Source of the DNA: Streptomyces sp. NBC_00335
Lineage (GTDB): Bacteria > Actinomycetota > Actinomycetes > Streptomycetales > Streptomycetaceae
Reading direction: 5' to 3'
Assembly: GCF_036127095.1 (NCBI RefSeq)
Contig: NZ_CP108006.1
Span: 6,191,501 to 6,255,500 of the forward strand
DNA: 64,000 bases
Shown here piece after piece: positions 17,508-26,025 of this stretch. The notes beneath the pieces were generated by a model. The model was not told the origin of the DNA. It ran no database searches and saw only the letters and a program-made list of their open reading frames with translations. Numbering within the stretch: position 1 is the first letter of the stretch; the number at the start of each line of letters is the position of its first letter. The translations under genes were made by a program, and so were the position numbers.

Positions 17508-18731
17508 CTAGCCCACCGGCAGGATCGCGTGCACCCGGTAGCCGCCCCCGAAGCGGGGCCCGGCGAAGCAGGAGCCGCCCAGGGCCACGGCCCGTTCGCG
17601 CATGCCGAGCAGGCCGTGCCCGCCGCCGGGATCGCGGGGTTCCGGCGAGGGGTCGGCCGCGGAGCCGCCGTCGTCCAGCACGGTCACCTCCACCGAGCCG
17701 CCCACCCGCACCACGCTGACCTCGGCTCCGGCCCCCGGACCCGCGTGCTTGCGGACGTTGGTCAGCGCCTCCTGGATCACCCGGTACGCCGCCAGGTCCA
17801 CGGCGGCCGGCAGCGGAACCGCGGCTGCCGGGCCCAGCTGGACCATCACCTTCACCGGGAGCCCGGCGTGCCGGAAGGTGCCCACCAGATCGTCGAGGAC
17901 GGCCAGACCGGGCGCCGGTTCGGTCGGAGCCTCCGGGTCGCCGGACTGGCGCAGCAGGCCCAGGGTCGCCCGCAGCTCGTTCAGGGCCGAGCGGCTGGCG
18001 TCCCGTACGTGTGCCAGGGCCTCCTTGGCCTGGTCCGGGCGCTTGTCCATGACGTGCGCGGCCACCCCGGCCTGCACGTTGACCAGGGCGATGTGATGGG
18101 CCACCACGTCGTGCAGGTCCCGGGCGATCCGCAGCCGCTCCTCGGCGACCCGGCGCCGGGCCTCCTCCTCGCGGGTCCGCTCGGCGCGCTCGGCCCGCTC
18201 CTGGATGGCGTCGATGAAGGCCCGGCGGCTGCGCACCGCGTCCCCGGCGGCCGCGGCCATGCCGGTCCAGGCGAAGATGCCGAGGTTCTCCTGGGAGTAC
18301 CAGGGCAGCGGCCCGGCCAGCATGGCCACGCCCGTCAGCCCGGCCATGGTGAGCAGGCCGAGCTTCCAGGTGGTGGGCCGGTCGGTGCGGGAGGCCACCG
18401 TGTACAGGGCGATCACCGTGCACATGGCGACGGGCGCCCGCGGCTCCCCGGTGGTCAGTTCCAGCAGCGAGAGCCCGACGGCCACGGCCAGCACCGCGCG
18501 CGGCCGCCGGCGCCGCAGCACCAGGGTGGCCGCGCCGAGCACCATGAGGACCAGCGAGAACGGCTCGGGGGTGCGGGTCCCGAAGGTCGGCCCGTACTCC
18601 CCGTGCGGGTCGGCGAAGGACGCGACGACCATGGCGACGAGCGCCCCGAACGCCAGTACGGCGTCGGTGGCCAGCGGATGGTCCCGCATCCACTGCCGTG
18701 TGGGGGCGAACGGCCCGAGGTCTGTCGTCAC
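17508..18731 (-). CDS. Sensor histidine kinase (HisKA_3 / NarL-type partner)
   Basis: 407 aa. Four to five membrane helices span about 20-170. A dimerisation/phosphoacceptor segment follows with the histidine in ARDLHDVVAHHIALVNVQ (about 222), the HisKA_3 pattern. The C-terminal HATPase domain has YRVIQEALTNVRKHA, LDDGGS and GGHGLLGMRERAVALGG. Kinases of this class phosphorylate NarL/LuxR-type response regulators. None is adjacent; the only one in the window is at 28916-29632. The GTG at 18731 gives the family-length protein. No SD is seen there, and the open frame runs on to 19466. Confidence 0.88.
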   Translation of the reverse strand: MTTDLGPFAPTRQWMRDHPLATDAVLAFGALVAMVVASFADPHGEYGPTFGTRTPEPFSLVLMVLGAATLVLRRRRPRAVLAVAVGLSLLELTTGEPRAPVAMCTVIALYTVASRTDRPTTWKLGLLTMAGLTGVAMLAGPLPWYSQENLGIFAWTGMAAAAGDAVRSRRAFIDAIQERAERAERTREEEARRRVAEERLRIARDLHDVVAHHIALVNVQAGVAAHVMDKRPDQAKEALAHVRDASRSALNELRATLGLLRQSGDPEAPTEPAPGLAVLDDLVGTFRHAGLPVKVMVQLGPAAAVPLPAAVDLAAYRVIQEALTNVRKHAGPGAGAEVSVVRVGGSVEVTVLDDGGSAADPSPEPRDPGGGHGLLGMRERAVALGGSCFAGPRFGGGYRVHAILPVG

Positions 18732-18760
18732 CCCGATACGGTACGGCCCCGCGCGCGTTC

Positions 18761-19504
18761 TCAGACCCGGGGCGGCGCCGCGGGAGGCGTCCCGGGCGGA
18801 GCCGGAGGCTGGCTCGCGGCCGGGGGCCGCCCCAGCGGGGCGCGGGAGCGCTCCGGGCCCCACTTGGCGCGGACCAGGCAGATCAGCATCACCGAGGCGA
18901 TGGCGGCCAGGTGCTCCTTGCCCGCCAGGTTGTCCTTGAAGAGCAGTTCGCCGATCATGACCAGGATCACGACGGAGCCGGTCAGGTACGCCCGGTAGCG
19001 CCAGCAGACGTACACGGCGAGCCCGACCACCGCCGCCGAGGGCCCGGTGTCGTTGACGATCCGGTCCGACGCGGGCAGGCCGAAGGGGTGGTCCGGGCCC
19101 AGCGAGAGCCCGATCCGCGCGTACGTGGTCCCGGCCAGGGTGGCCACGTAGCCGATGAGCAGCGTGCGCCACCAGCCGATGCAGATCTCCGAGATCCCGA
19201 AGACGAGCAGGATCTGCGCGAGCGCCCCCCACACCGGCAGGTCCAGCGCCGGGACGAACAGCGACAGCGGGGTCCGCAGCAGGGCCAGCCAGAACGGGTC
19301 GACGGCCTTGACCGACCCGAGGTCCTGGACCGGCTGGAAGCCCCACGAGGTCTGCTGCACGATCTGGAAGACCGCGGTCAGGCAGACCGCGCCGAGGGTC
19401 ATCGGGATCGCCCGCCACTTGTCGCGGACGAGCGCGTCCCGGACCGTCCGGTAGAGGGGTCCCCACTCGCGGCGGGCGAACCGCCGCAGTGAGCCGGTGC
19501 TCAA
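18761..19504 (-). CDS. Rhomboid-like integral membrane protein
   Basis: 247 aa with about six membrane helices. NDTGPSAAVVGLAVYVC resembles the serine-containing helix of rhomboids (GxSG variant here GPSA), and GKEHLAAIASVMLICL supplies a histidine-bearing last helix, as in the actinobacterial Rhomboid_2 group. Whether it is an active protease is open. The likely start is TTG 19504, which overlaps the stop of the lysyltransferase gene (TTGA) and has GGAGAG 6 nt upstream. The longer frame to 19723 would overlap that gene entirely. The C-terminal tail is Pro/Ala-rich. Coupling to an MprF-type gene suggests a role in membrane-lipid or envelope biology. Confidence 0.7.
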   Translation of the reverse strand: MSTGSLRRFARREWGPLYRTVRDALVRDKWRAIPMTLGAVCLTAVFQIVQQTSWGFQPVQDLGSVKAVDPFWLALLRTPLSLFVPALDLPVWGALAQILLVFGISEICIGWWRTLLIGYVATLAGTTYARIGLSLGPDHPFGLPASDRIVNDTGPSAAVVGLAVYVCWRYRAYLTGSVVILVMIGELLFKDNLAGKEHLAAIASVMLICLVRAKWGPERSRAPLGRPPAASQPPAPPGTPPAAPPRV

Positions 19505-21429
19505 CGCTTGCTCTCCAGATGTCTGCGGTGCATCCACTTCGGCAGCCCGGGTGCTTCCAGGAAGCCCTCGGCCCGGCCCGCCGCGATTCCGATCCGCAGC
19601 AGGTCCGAACTCTTCTCGAAGAGCATGAACCGCGGTTCCCAGATCGGCCGGTATTTGGCGTTGGCCCGGTAGAGGGACTCGATCTGCCACCAGCGCGAGA
19701 AGAAGCTCAGCAGCGAGCGCCACAGACGCAGCACCGGACCGGCGCCGAGCTTCGACCCGCGCTCGAATACGGACCGGAACATCGCGAAGTTGAGCGAGAC
19801 CTGGGTGACCCCGATCTCCTTGGCGCGTTCCAGGAGTTCGATGACCATGAACTCCATCAGGCCGTTCTCGGAGTCCCGGTCACGGCGCATCAGGTCCAGC
19901 GACAGACCCTTGGGGCCCCAGGGCACGAAGGACAGCACGGCGCGCAGTTCGCCCTCGCCGTCGAAGCACTCCAGCATCACGCACTGGCCGTCGTCGGGAT
20001 CGCCCAGCCGGCCCAGCGCCATCGAGAAGCCGCGCTCGGTCGCGCCGTCGCGCCAGTCGTCGGCGCGCACCAGGAGCACGTCCATCTCCTCGGCGGGGAT
20101 GTCGGCGTGGCGGCGGATGCGGACGGTGTACCCGGCCCGCTTGACCCGGTTGTACGCCTGGCGGACGGTCCGCATGGCGCGGCCCTCCAGGGTGAACTCG
20201 TCGGTCTCGACGATGGCCTCGTCGCCCAGCTCCAGCGCGTCCAGTCCGTGCCGGGCGTAGATCTGCCCGGCTTCCTCGCTGGCGCCCATGACGGCGGGGA
20301 CCCAGCCGTGCTCGCGGGCCTCGGCCAGCCAGGGTTCGATCGCGCCGGGCCAGGCCTCGGGGTCCCCGATCGGGTCGCCGGAGGCCAGGGAGACCCCGCC
20401 GACGACGCGGTAGGTGACCGCGGCCTTGCCGGTGGGGGACCAGATGACGGACTTCTCGCGGCGCAGCGCGAAGTAGCCCAGCGAGTCGCGGTCGCCGTGC
20501 CGGGCGAGCAGCAGGCGCAGCTTCTCCTCGTCCTCCTCGCCGAGCGGGTCCACGGCGCGGCGCGAGCGGAAGGCCGCGAACAGCACGGCGAGCAGCAGCA
20601 GCGTCGACATCACGTTGATCGTCACGTCCACCCAGCCCGGGGTGGTGATCGTGTTGTACGCCTTGTCGTCCGGGGCCAGGGTGACCAGCCGCATCACGCC
20701 GTACCGCCAGCGGGCCAGGAACGTGGCGTCCGCGGCGTCCGGGTCGGTGTTGGTCGCGCCGACGAGCAGGGCGGCGACCAGCGAGGTCACCAGCAGGCCG
20801 ACGGAGGCGACCAGGCTGGCCAGCAGCGGGTTGGAGCGGTCGCCCTTGGCGTAGAACTCCCGGCGGCCCAGCAGGAGGGCGCCGACGAAGAGCGCGGTCA
20901 GCCCGAAGGCCACCCAGTTCTGGGGGTGGACGCGGAACTCCGGGTAGCAGAACTCGTGGGAGCCCCCCGAGCACGGGGTGAAGGAGGCGACGGCGGCCAT
21001 GGCGAAGGCCGCCAGGAGCAGCCCGCTGAGCACGAGGTTGAGGATCCACGCCGCGCGTTTGCGGCGGCCCATGGTGACGGTGAGCAGCAGCGAGAACGCC
21101 GCGGAGGCGAAGCCCGCCGTGAGCAGGTACGGGGTGTAGAAATCGGCGGTGCTGTGCCGGCGCAGGTCCTGGCCGAGCGAGAACCACACCGCGCTGAGCA
21201 GGTTGACGAAGGTGACGGCACGCAAGTACCACACCGCGAAGGCGGCGCCGCGCCGCGAGCGGGCGCTTCCCCGGCCGGTCTCCCGGGTGTCCCCCTGGGA
21301 CTTCTCCTGGGTGCCGGCCTGGGCGTTCCCCCGCCCGCCCCCCGGATTGTTTCTGCCGTTCGGATCCCCACCGGTTCCTCGGTCGGTCTTCCGATCGGTC
21401 TCTGCGCTGGTCAAACGGACCTCTCCCAT
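19501..21429 (-). CDS. MprF/LysX-type phosphatidylglycerol lysyltransferase-like protein (DUF2156)
   Basis: 642 aa. A Gly/Asn/Arg-rich hydrophilic leader (1-65) precedes about six membrane helices (70-290). The soluble GNAT-like DUF2156 domain (about 310-625) contains KAAVTYRVVGGVSLASGDPIG, the aminoacyl-transferase signature, LMRRDRDSENGLMEFMVIEL and the C-terminal NAKYRPIWEPRFMLFE. Relatives transfer lysine (or another amino acid) from charged tRNA to phosphatidylglycerol in the membrane and lower sensitivity to cationic peptides. The ATG at 21429 is preceded by GGGAGAG. It overlaps the rhomboid-like gene by 4 bp. Substrate specificity cannot be read from sequence. Confidence 0.86.
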   Translation of the reverse strand: MGEVRLTSAETDRKTDRGTGGDPNGRNNPGGGRGNAQAGTQEKSQGDTRETGRGSARSRRGAAFAVWYLRAVTFVNLLSAVWFSLGQDLRRHSTADFYTPYLLTAGFASAAFSLLLTVTMGRRKRAAWILNLVLSGLLLAAFAMAAVASFTPCSGGSHEFCYPEFRVHPQNWVAFGLTALFVGALLLGRREFYAKGDRSNPLLASLVASVGLLVTSLVAALLVGATNTDPDAADATFLARWRYGVMRLVTLAPDDKAYNTITTPGWVDVTINVMSTLLLLAVLFAAFRSRRAVDPLGEEDEEKLRLLLARHGDRDSLGYFALRREKSVIWSPTGKAAVTYRVVGGVSLASGDPIGDPEAWPGAIEPWLAEAREHGWVPAVMGASEEAGQIYARHGLDALELGDEAIVETDEFTLEGRAMRTVRQAYNRVKRAGYTVRIRRHADIPAEEMDVLLVRADDWRDGATERGFSMALGRLGDPDDGQCVMLECFDGEGELRAVLSFVPWGPKGLSLDLMRRDRDSENGLMEFMVIELLERAKEIGVTQVSLNFAMFRSVFERGSKLGAGPVLRLWRSLLSFFSRWWQIESLYRANAKYRPIWEPRFMLFEKSSDLLRIGIAAGRAEGFLEAPGLPKWMHRRHLESKR

Positions 21430-21511
21430 AAAAAGCGATCATATGGGGCATTGCAGTCCGTGGTGATGTCCGGAGGGCCGCGGCCTGGTCAGGGCCGCGG
21501 ACCCCGGCGAC

Positions 21512-22573
21512 TCATTCGGTGGGCTCGACCACTCGTTCGGGGAGTTCCGCCGCGAGTGCGGCGGCCGCCTGGACGAGGGGAAGAGCCAGCAGGGCCCCGG
21601 TTCCTTCTCCCACAGTGACGCCGTGATCGAGCACGGGGTTGAGCGCCATCCGGTCCAGTGCCTTGGCCTGGCCGGGCTCGCCGCTCGCCTGTCCGGCCAG
21701 CCACCAGTCCGGGGCCCGGAAAGCGGCCCGCTGGGCCACCAGCCCGCAGGCCGCCGAGACGACCCCGTCGAGGATCACGGGGGTACGGCGCACCGCGCAC
21801 TGGAGCAGGAAGCCGGTGATCGCGGCCACGTCGGCGCCGCCGACGGTGGCGAGCAGCGCGACCTGATCCCCGAGGACGGGCCGGGCGCGTCGCAGCGCGT
21901 CGCGGATCGCCGCGCACTTGCGCATCCAGGTCAGGTCGTCGATCGGCATGCCGCCGCGGCCGGTGACCACGGAGGCGTCGGTGCCGCACAGGGCGGCGAC
22001 GAGGGTCGCGGCGACGGTGGTCCCGCCGACGCTCAGGTCGCCGAGGACGACCAGGTCGGTCCCGGAGTCGGCCTCCTCGTCGGCGATCTGGATCCCGAGG
22101 CGCAGCGCGGCCCGGGCCTCCTCGGTCGTCAGCGCGTCCTCCACGTCGATCCGCCCGCTGCCGCGCCGGACGCGGTGCTTGGTGATCTCCGGAGGCAGCA
22201 GGTCGAGATGACAGTCCAGGCCGGCGTCCACGATCCGTACGGAGGCGCCGAGCCGCGCGGCCAGGATCGCCACCGGGCTCCGGCCGTCCAGGACGGCCCG
22301 CACCAGCTCGTGGGCGCTGCCGGCGGGACGCACGGAGACCCCCTCGGAGGCCACTCCGTGGTCGGCGGCGAACAGCACGACGCGGGGCCGCTCGATCGGC
22401 TTGACCGGCACATGGCCCTGCGCGGCGGCGAGCCACTCGGCGAGTTCGTCGAGCCGCCCCAGCGCCCCGACCGGCACGGCCAGCCGTTCACGGCGTTCCT
22501 CGGCGTCACGCCGGACGCCCCCGTCGGGGCGCTCGATCAGATCGGAGAAGTCGTCGAGATTCAGCGTGGTCAT
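21512..22573 (-). CDS. cobT: Nicotinate-nucleotide--dimethylbenzimidazole phosphoribosyltransferase
   Basis: 353 aa, the normal CobT length. It makes alpha-ribazole phosphate, the activated lower ligand of cobalamin. Motifs: PRVVLFAADHGVASEGV (substrate pocket), EEADSGTDLVVLGDLSVGGTT, GRGGMPIDDLTW and the C-terminal glutamate region PVLDHGVTVGEGTGALLALP. The start MTTLNLDDF at 22573 is the family N-terminus. The frame opens upstream to 22612, but that part lies in an inverted-repeat element (22599-22661). It is followed by a separately transcribed lysyltransferase gene and preceded by the cobU fusion gene, so the B12 genes form a minus-strand pair. Confidence 0.92.
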   Translation of the reverse strand: MTTLNLDDFSDLIERPDGGVRRDAEERRERLAVPVGALGRLDELAEWLAAAQGHVPVKPIERPRVVLFAADHGVASEGVSVRPAGSAHELVRAVLDGRSPVAILAARLGASVRIVDAGLDCHLDLLPPEITKHRVRRGSGRIDVEDALTTEEARAALRLGIQIADEEADSGTDLVVLGDLSVGGTTVAATLVAALCGTDASVVTGRGGMPIDDLTWMRKCAAIRDALRRARPVLGDQVALLATVGGADVAAITGFLLQCAVRRTPVILDGVVSAACGLVAQRAAFRAPDWWLAGQASGEPGQAKALDRMALNPVLDHGVTVGEGTGALLALPLVQAAAALAAELPERVVEPTE

Positions 22574-22598
22574 TTGCCAGAGGGTACAGCGGCCCCTA

Positions 22599-22661
22599 GG
22601 GCCTGTCGTCAAACCCCCGTCTGCCCCGCGACGCCTGGCACGCGAGTTTGACGACAGGCCC
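22599..22661. repeat. Inverted-repeat (MITE-like) element between cobU and cobT
   Basis: GGGCCTGTCGTCAAAC (22599-22614) and GTTTGACGACAGGCCC (22646-22661) are perfect 16-bp arms around 31 bp. A CTAG-containing CCCTAG abuts the left arm. It looks like a short repetitive palindromic element or the ends of a deleted transposable element; it could also act as a hairpin after cobU. Confidence 0.6.
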
Positions 22662-22712
22662 CAGCGGCGCCCGAACGGTCCGTGCGCCGCGTTTCGTTGC
22701 AGGTGCCCGCGG

Positions 22713-23918
22713 CTACTGCTTCAGGACCAGCGCCTGCCCCGCCACCACCAGGAGGACGTGCTCGCACTCCCCGGCGACCCCCGCGTTCAGCCGCCCCAGC
22801 TCGTCGCGGAACCGGCGCCCCGACGCGGTCGCGGGGACCACGCCCGAGCCGACCTCGTTGCTCACCAGCACCACCGGCCTGCGGGTCGCGCGGACGGCGG
22901 CCACCAGCGCTTCGGTCCGTTCCCGCAGCTCCGCGGCGCCCTTGTCCGCCCAGACCGCGTCCTCCCAGGCACCGGCCCGGTCCATCGCGTCCGTGAGCCA
23001 CAGCGCCAGGCAGTCGATGAGCAGCGCCGGGCCCTCCTGTTCCAGCAGCGGCACCAGATCGCAGGTCTCCACCGTCCGCCAGGACGAGGCCCTGCGCTCG
23101 CGGTGGAGCCCGATCCGTGCGGCCCATTCCGCGTCGCCCTCGCGCGTACCGCCCGTGGCCACGTAGACGACCTCCGGGTAGCCGGTCAGCCGGCGCTCGG
23201 CCTCGTACGACTTGCCGGACCGGGCCCCGCCCAGGACCAGGGTCCGCCGCGGCACTTCGGGCGCCGGCCGGTACTCCCCGGCCGCCACCGTGGTCCCGTC
23301 CGCCACCGTCCGCGCGCCCGCGGCGGCGCACCGGCGCTCCAGTTCCGCGCCCGGCGGGGTGTCGTGGTCCAGGTGGACGGCGATCACGTCCGTCGCCGGG
23401 CCCACCGCCCCGCTGGCCCGCAGCCGCGCCAGCGCCTCCGGCCGGCCGAGCACGTCCGCGAGGACCACGTCGTACGGACGCCGCCCGCTGGTGCCCGAGG
23501 TCCCGGCCGGGGCGCCGCCCGGCGGCAGGTACAGCATCCGGGCACCGTCGGGCCCGGTCACCTCGTACCCGGTGCCCGGCGCGTCCATCGGCACGGCCCG
23601 CACCCGGTGCCCGGAGATCACCGCGAGCTCCCGCCCGTCCGGCACCCGCCCGGCCGCCGGCAGCCCCGGCGGCAGCTCCACGGGGGGCCCGTCGTGCGGG
23701 TGGGTCAGCAGGACCTGCCGTACGGCGGCCAGCGAATGCCCCGCCCGGGCGCCGGCGAGCACCGCCCCGGGGGTCAGGTCCAGCAGCAGCGCCCCGTCCA
23801 CGAGCACGGAGGTGGCGGCGCGCGCCCGGGGCCCCACGGAGAGCGCGCAGGCGGCGCAGGGACAGCCGGGGCGGGGCAGTCCTTCGGGTGTGCCGGTGCC
23901 GAGCAGAGTGAGTTCCAC
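22713..23918 (-). CDS. cobU: Metallo-beta-lactamase-like domain fused to CobU (adenosylcobinamide kinase/guanylyltransferase)
   Basis: 401 aa. Residues about 1-215 look like a degenerate metallo-beta-lactamase fold: VELTLLGTGTPEGLPRPGC, VLVDGALLLDLTPG, VLLTHPHDGP (HxHxDH is incomplete) and VIAVHLDHDTPPGAE. From about 228 the CobU domain begins with TLVLGGARSGKSYEAERRL (P-loop), VVYVATGGTREGDAEW, RRASSWRTVET and LIDCLALWLTD, ending VVAGQALVLKQ. CobU phosphorylates adenosylcobinamide and adds GMP before CobS joins it to ribazole. The GTG at 23918 follows GGGAGGA by 10 nt. The N-terminal part may bind a corrinoid or nucleotide, or be vestigial. Confidence 0.85.
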   Translation of the reverse strand: MELTLLGTGTPEGLPRPGCPCAACALSVGPRARAATSVLVDGALLLDLTPGAVLAGARAGHSLAAVRQVLLTHPHDGPPVELPPGLPAAGRVPDGRELAVISGHRVRAVPMDAPGTGYEVTGPDGARMLYLPPGGAPAGTSGTSGRRPYDVVLADVLGRPEALARLRASGAVGPATDVIAVHLDHDTPPGAELERRCAAAGARTVADGTTVAAGEYRPAPEVPRRTLVLGGARSGKSYEAERRLTGYPEVVYVATGGTREGDAEWAARIGLHRERRASSWRTVETCDLVPLLEQEGPALLIDCLALWLTDAMDRAGAWEDAVWADKGAAELRERTEALVAAVRATRRPVVLVSNEVGSGVVPATASGRRFRDELGRLNAGVAGECEHVLLVVAGQALVLKQ

Positions 23919-24022
23919 AGGATGATCCTCCCGCGTCGCCGGGACTGCTGCGCGCCCGGTTAGTCTGCGGGCACACTCAAGGCGAGAAGCGTGTGAGAAG
24001 CGGACGAGCAACGGAGGCGGAC

Positions 24023-24235
24023 ATGGCGTGGACGTGGCGGTTCGAGACGGCCGACGGCGATGAGACGAGCCCGTCGGTGGTGCCGGAGGAGTTCACCACG
24101 CAGGGGGACGCCGAATCCTGGATCGGCGAGTACTGGAAGGACCTGCTGGAGGGCGGTACCGAACAGGTGAAGCTGTCCGACGACAACGGGGTCCAGCTCT
24201 ACACGATGAGCCTGCGCGAGGCCGCGGAACTCTAA
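24023..24235 (+). CDS. Small conserved hypothetical protein
   Basis: 70 aa acidic protein beginning MAWTWRFETADGDET and containing DAESWIGEYWKDLLEGGTEQV. It has no signal or membrane helix. I recognise it only as the kind of short Trp- and acid-rich protein often found beside cobU in Streptomyces; no function can be assigned. The ATG at 24023 has a GGAGG 5 nt upstream, an excellent site, which settles the start over the longer frame from 23993. Divergent from cobU, with a strong terminator 72 bp downstream. Confidence 0.75.
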   Translation: MAWTWRFETADGDETSPSVVPEEFTTQGDAESWIGEYWKDLLEGGTEQVKLSDDNGVQLYTMSLREAAEL

Positions 24236-24306
24236 CCGGCGCGGACCGGCGCCGACCGGCGCTGACCGGTCAGGCCGGATCAGGCCGGATCAGGCCGGGG
24301 CGCGCG

Positions 24307-24338
24307 AGAGCCCGGACCCCTCAGGGGGTCCGGGCTCT
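24307..24338. terminator. Bidirectional terminator
   Basis: AGAGCCCGGACCCC (24307-24320) pairs perfectly with GGGGTCCGGGCTCT (24325-24338) around TCAG. It lies between the convergent small hypothetical and methyltransferase genes. Just upstream (24270-24298) the decamer TCAGGCCGGA repeats in tandem. Confidence 0.8.
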
Positions 24339-24372
24339 GCCGTGTCGTGGTGCCCGGGGGCCGCCCGGGCGC

Positions 24373-25188
24373 TCAGCCCCGTACGCCGCACAGGTGCAGC
24401 AGCGCGGCGACCCCGCGGTAGGGGTCGGTCCGCCCGGCGCGGTCCTCGGCGGCGAGCAGCCCCTCCAGTTCCGCTTCGTCGGGGAGCTTGTCACCGGCCT
24501 CGGTGCCGTCGGTGAAGACGCGTACGCCGTACCAGGTCTGCAGCGGGGCGCCGATCCCCGACAGGGTCGCGGTCAGCGTGGCCAGCCGGTCGGCGCGTAC
24601 GTCCAGGCCCAGCCGGTTCGTATAGTCGACGCCGTCGAAGGCGGCCAGCGCGGCCGTCCAGTCGCCGTGCAGGCCGGGCCGCATCGCGAGGGCGTCGCCG
24701 TTGCGCACCAGCAGGGACAGCAGTCCGCCGGGCGCCAGCATCCGGGCGAGCCCGGCGACCATGGCGTCCGGCTCGGGCAGGTACATGAGGACGCCGTGGC
24801 AGAGCACGACGTCGAAGCTGCCCGGCAGGAAGTGCGCGCCGGTCTCCCGGCCGTCGCCCTCCATGAGGCGGACGCGGTCCCGGATCCCGGGGGGCTCGGC
24901 GGCCAGCACCTCACGGGCGACGGCCAGCATGGCCGGGTCCTGCTCCAGACCGGTCACCATGTGCCCGGCGCGGGCCAGGCGCAGTGCCTGGGTGCCCTGG
25001 CCCATGCCGACGTCGAGGACGCGCAGCCGCTGCCCCACGGCGAAGCGCTGCGCGATCTGCTCGTCGACCTGACGGCCGACGAGCTCTTGGCGCACCACGT
25101 TGCGGAGCCCGCCCAGGCCTTCGAGCCAAAGACGGGCCCCGTCCGTGAAGCCACCCCCGCCGAACGCTCCGGGCGTTCCTCGGCTCAG
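24373..25188 (-). CDS. Class I SAM-dependent methyltransferase
   Basis: About 271 aa. The SAM-binding core has LRVLDVGMGQGTQALRLA (motif I), VTGLEQDPAMLAVARE (acidic ribose-binding residue), DRVRLMEGDGRE and FDVVLCHGVLMYLPEP. The substrate is unknown. The start is uncertain: no ATG/GTG lies in frame near the N-terminus GAFGGGGFTDGARLWLEGL. A CTG at 25188 overlaps the stop of the DUF3043 gene, which would give coupled translation; the open frame reaches 25374. An out-of-frame GTG at 25154 yields only a shadow peptide. Same strand as DUF3043, so probably one transcript. Confidence 0.78.
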   Translation of the reverse strand: MSRGTPGAFGGGGFTDGARLWLEGLGGLRNVVRQELVGRQVDEQIAQRFAVGQRLRVLDVGMGQGTQALRLARAGHMVTGLEQDPAMLAVAREVLAAEPPGIRDRVRLMEGDGRETGAHFLPGSFDVVLCHGVLMYLPEPDAMVAGLARMLAPGGLLSLLVRNGDALAMRPGLHGDWTAALAAFDGVDYTNRLGLDVRADRLATLTATLSGIGAPLQTWYGVRVFTDGTEAGDKLPDEAELEGLLAAEDRAGRTDPYRGVAALLHLCGVRG

Positions 25189-25784
25189 GGCCGTTCCCCG
25201 CGCTTGACCTGCGGCTTCGGCAGACGCAGCCGGCGCATCTGGAGGGTGCGCATCAGGCCGTACGCGACGGCGCCGCGCTTGGGCTCGTTCGGGAAGCGCT
25301 CGTTCAGGGCCTTGCGCAGGCGGATGAACATGCCGACGGAGTCGACGATGATCAGCGCGATCACGCCGAGCCACAGCAGGAGCGCGATGTTCTGGATGGA
25401 CGGAACCCGCACCATGCTCAGCACCAGGATGATCACGGCCAGCGGCAGGAACATCTCGGCGACGGAGAAGCGGGAGTCCACGAAGTCGCGCACGTACCGG
25501 CGCACGGGACCCTTGTCGCGGTTGGGCAGATAACGCTCGTCGCCATTGGCGAGGGCCTCGCGCTGCTTGGTCATCTCGACCCGGCGGCGCTCACGAGCTC
25601 GCTTGGCATCCTCCTTGCGGTTGCCGGTCGAGGCCACCACGGCCTTGCGCTGCGACTGGGCCACAGCACGCTTCGGCGTCGGGCGGCCCTTCGGGGCCTG
25701 AGGGTCACGGGACTGCGAGAGGTCGGCGCTCACCTTGTCGGTGGCGGCGTCCTTCTCTTCCTTGGAGGATCGGCTACCAAACAC
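25185..25784 (-). CDS. DUF3043 membrane protein
   Basis: 199 aa. The N-terminus is highly charged (GSRSSKEEKDAATDK; KRARERRRVEMTKQREALA). Next comes RYLPNRDKGPVRRYVRDFVDSR, the conserved DUF3043 block, then two membrane helices (about 120-165: FLPLAVIILVLSMV and IALLLWLGVIALIIVDS) and a basic tail. It is conserved across actinobacteria with unknown function and sits beside the PspA genes, so an envelope role is possible. The GTG at 25784 gives the family start, but no good SD is present upstream. It is divergent from pspA and overlaps or abuts the methyltransferase gene. Confidence 0.82.
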   Translation of the reverse strand: MFGSRSSKEEKDAATDKVSADLSQSRDPQAPKGRPTPKRAVAQSQRKAVVASTGNRKEDAKRARERRRVEMTKQREALANGDERYLPNRDKGPVRRYVRDFVDSRFSVAEMFLPLAVIILVLSMVRVPSIQNIALLLWLGVIALIIVDSVGMFIRLRKALNERFPNEPKRGAVAYGLMRTLQMRRLRLPKPQVKRGERP

Positions 25785-26025
25785 AAACCCAAGGGTACGT
25801 GGTTGTGGCCACGCGCCCCATCCCGGCGGGGAACGATCCGGCAACGGCGGGCGTCCTTACCTGGGGGAGCACCTACTCCTTACGCCTGACACGGAGGACG
25901 AGCAGTCGTCCTGGAGGAGGAGCGCATCCCCGCTCGAACAGTGCGGTAATAGAGACAGGGCCCGTACTGTGGGTCTTGTTGGTGACCTGGAGCACAGTCC
26001 GTCTAGAAGGGGGCGCGCGAAGCCC

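Noticed and set aside
22574..22612. Longer CobT N-terminus
   Set aside because: Runs into the inverted-repeat element; family proteins start at MTTLNLDDF.
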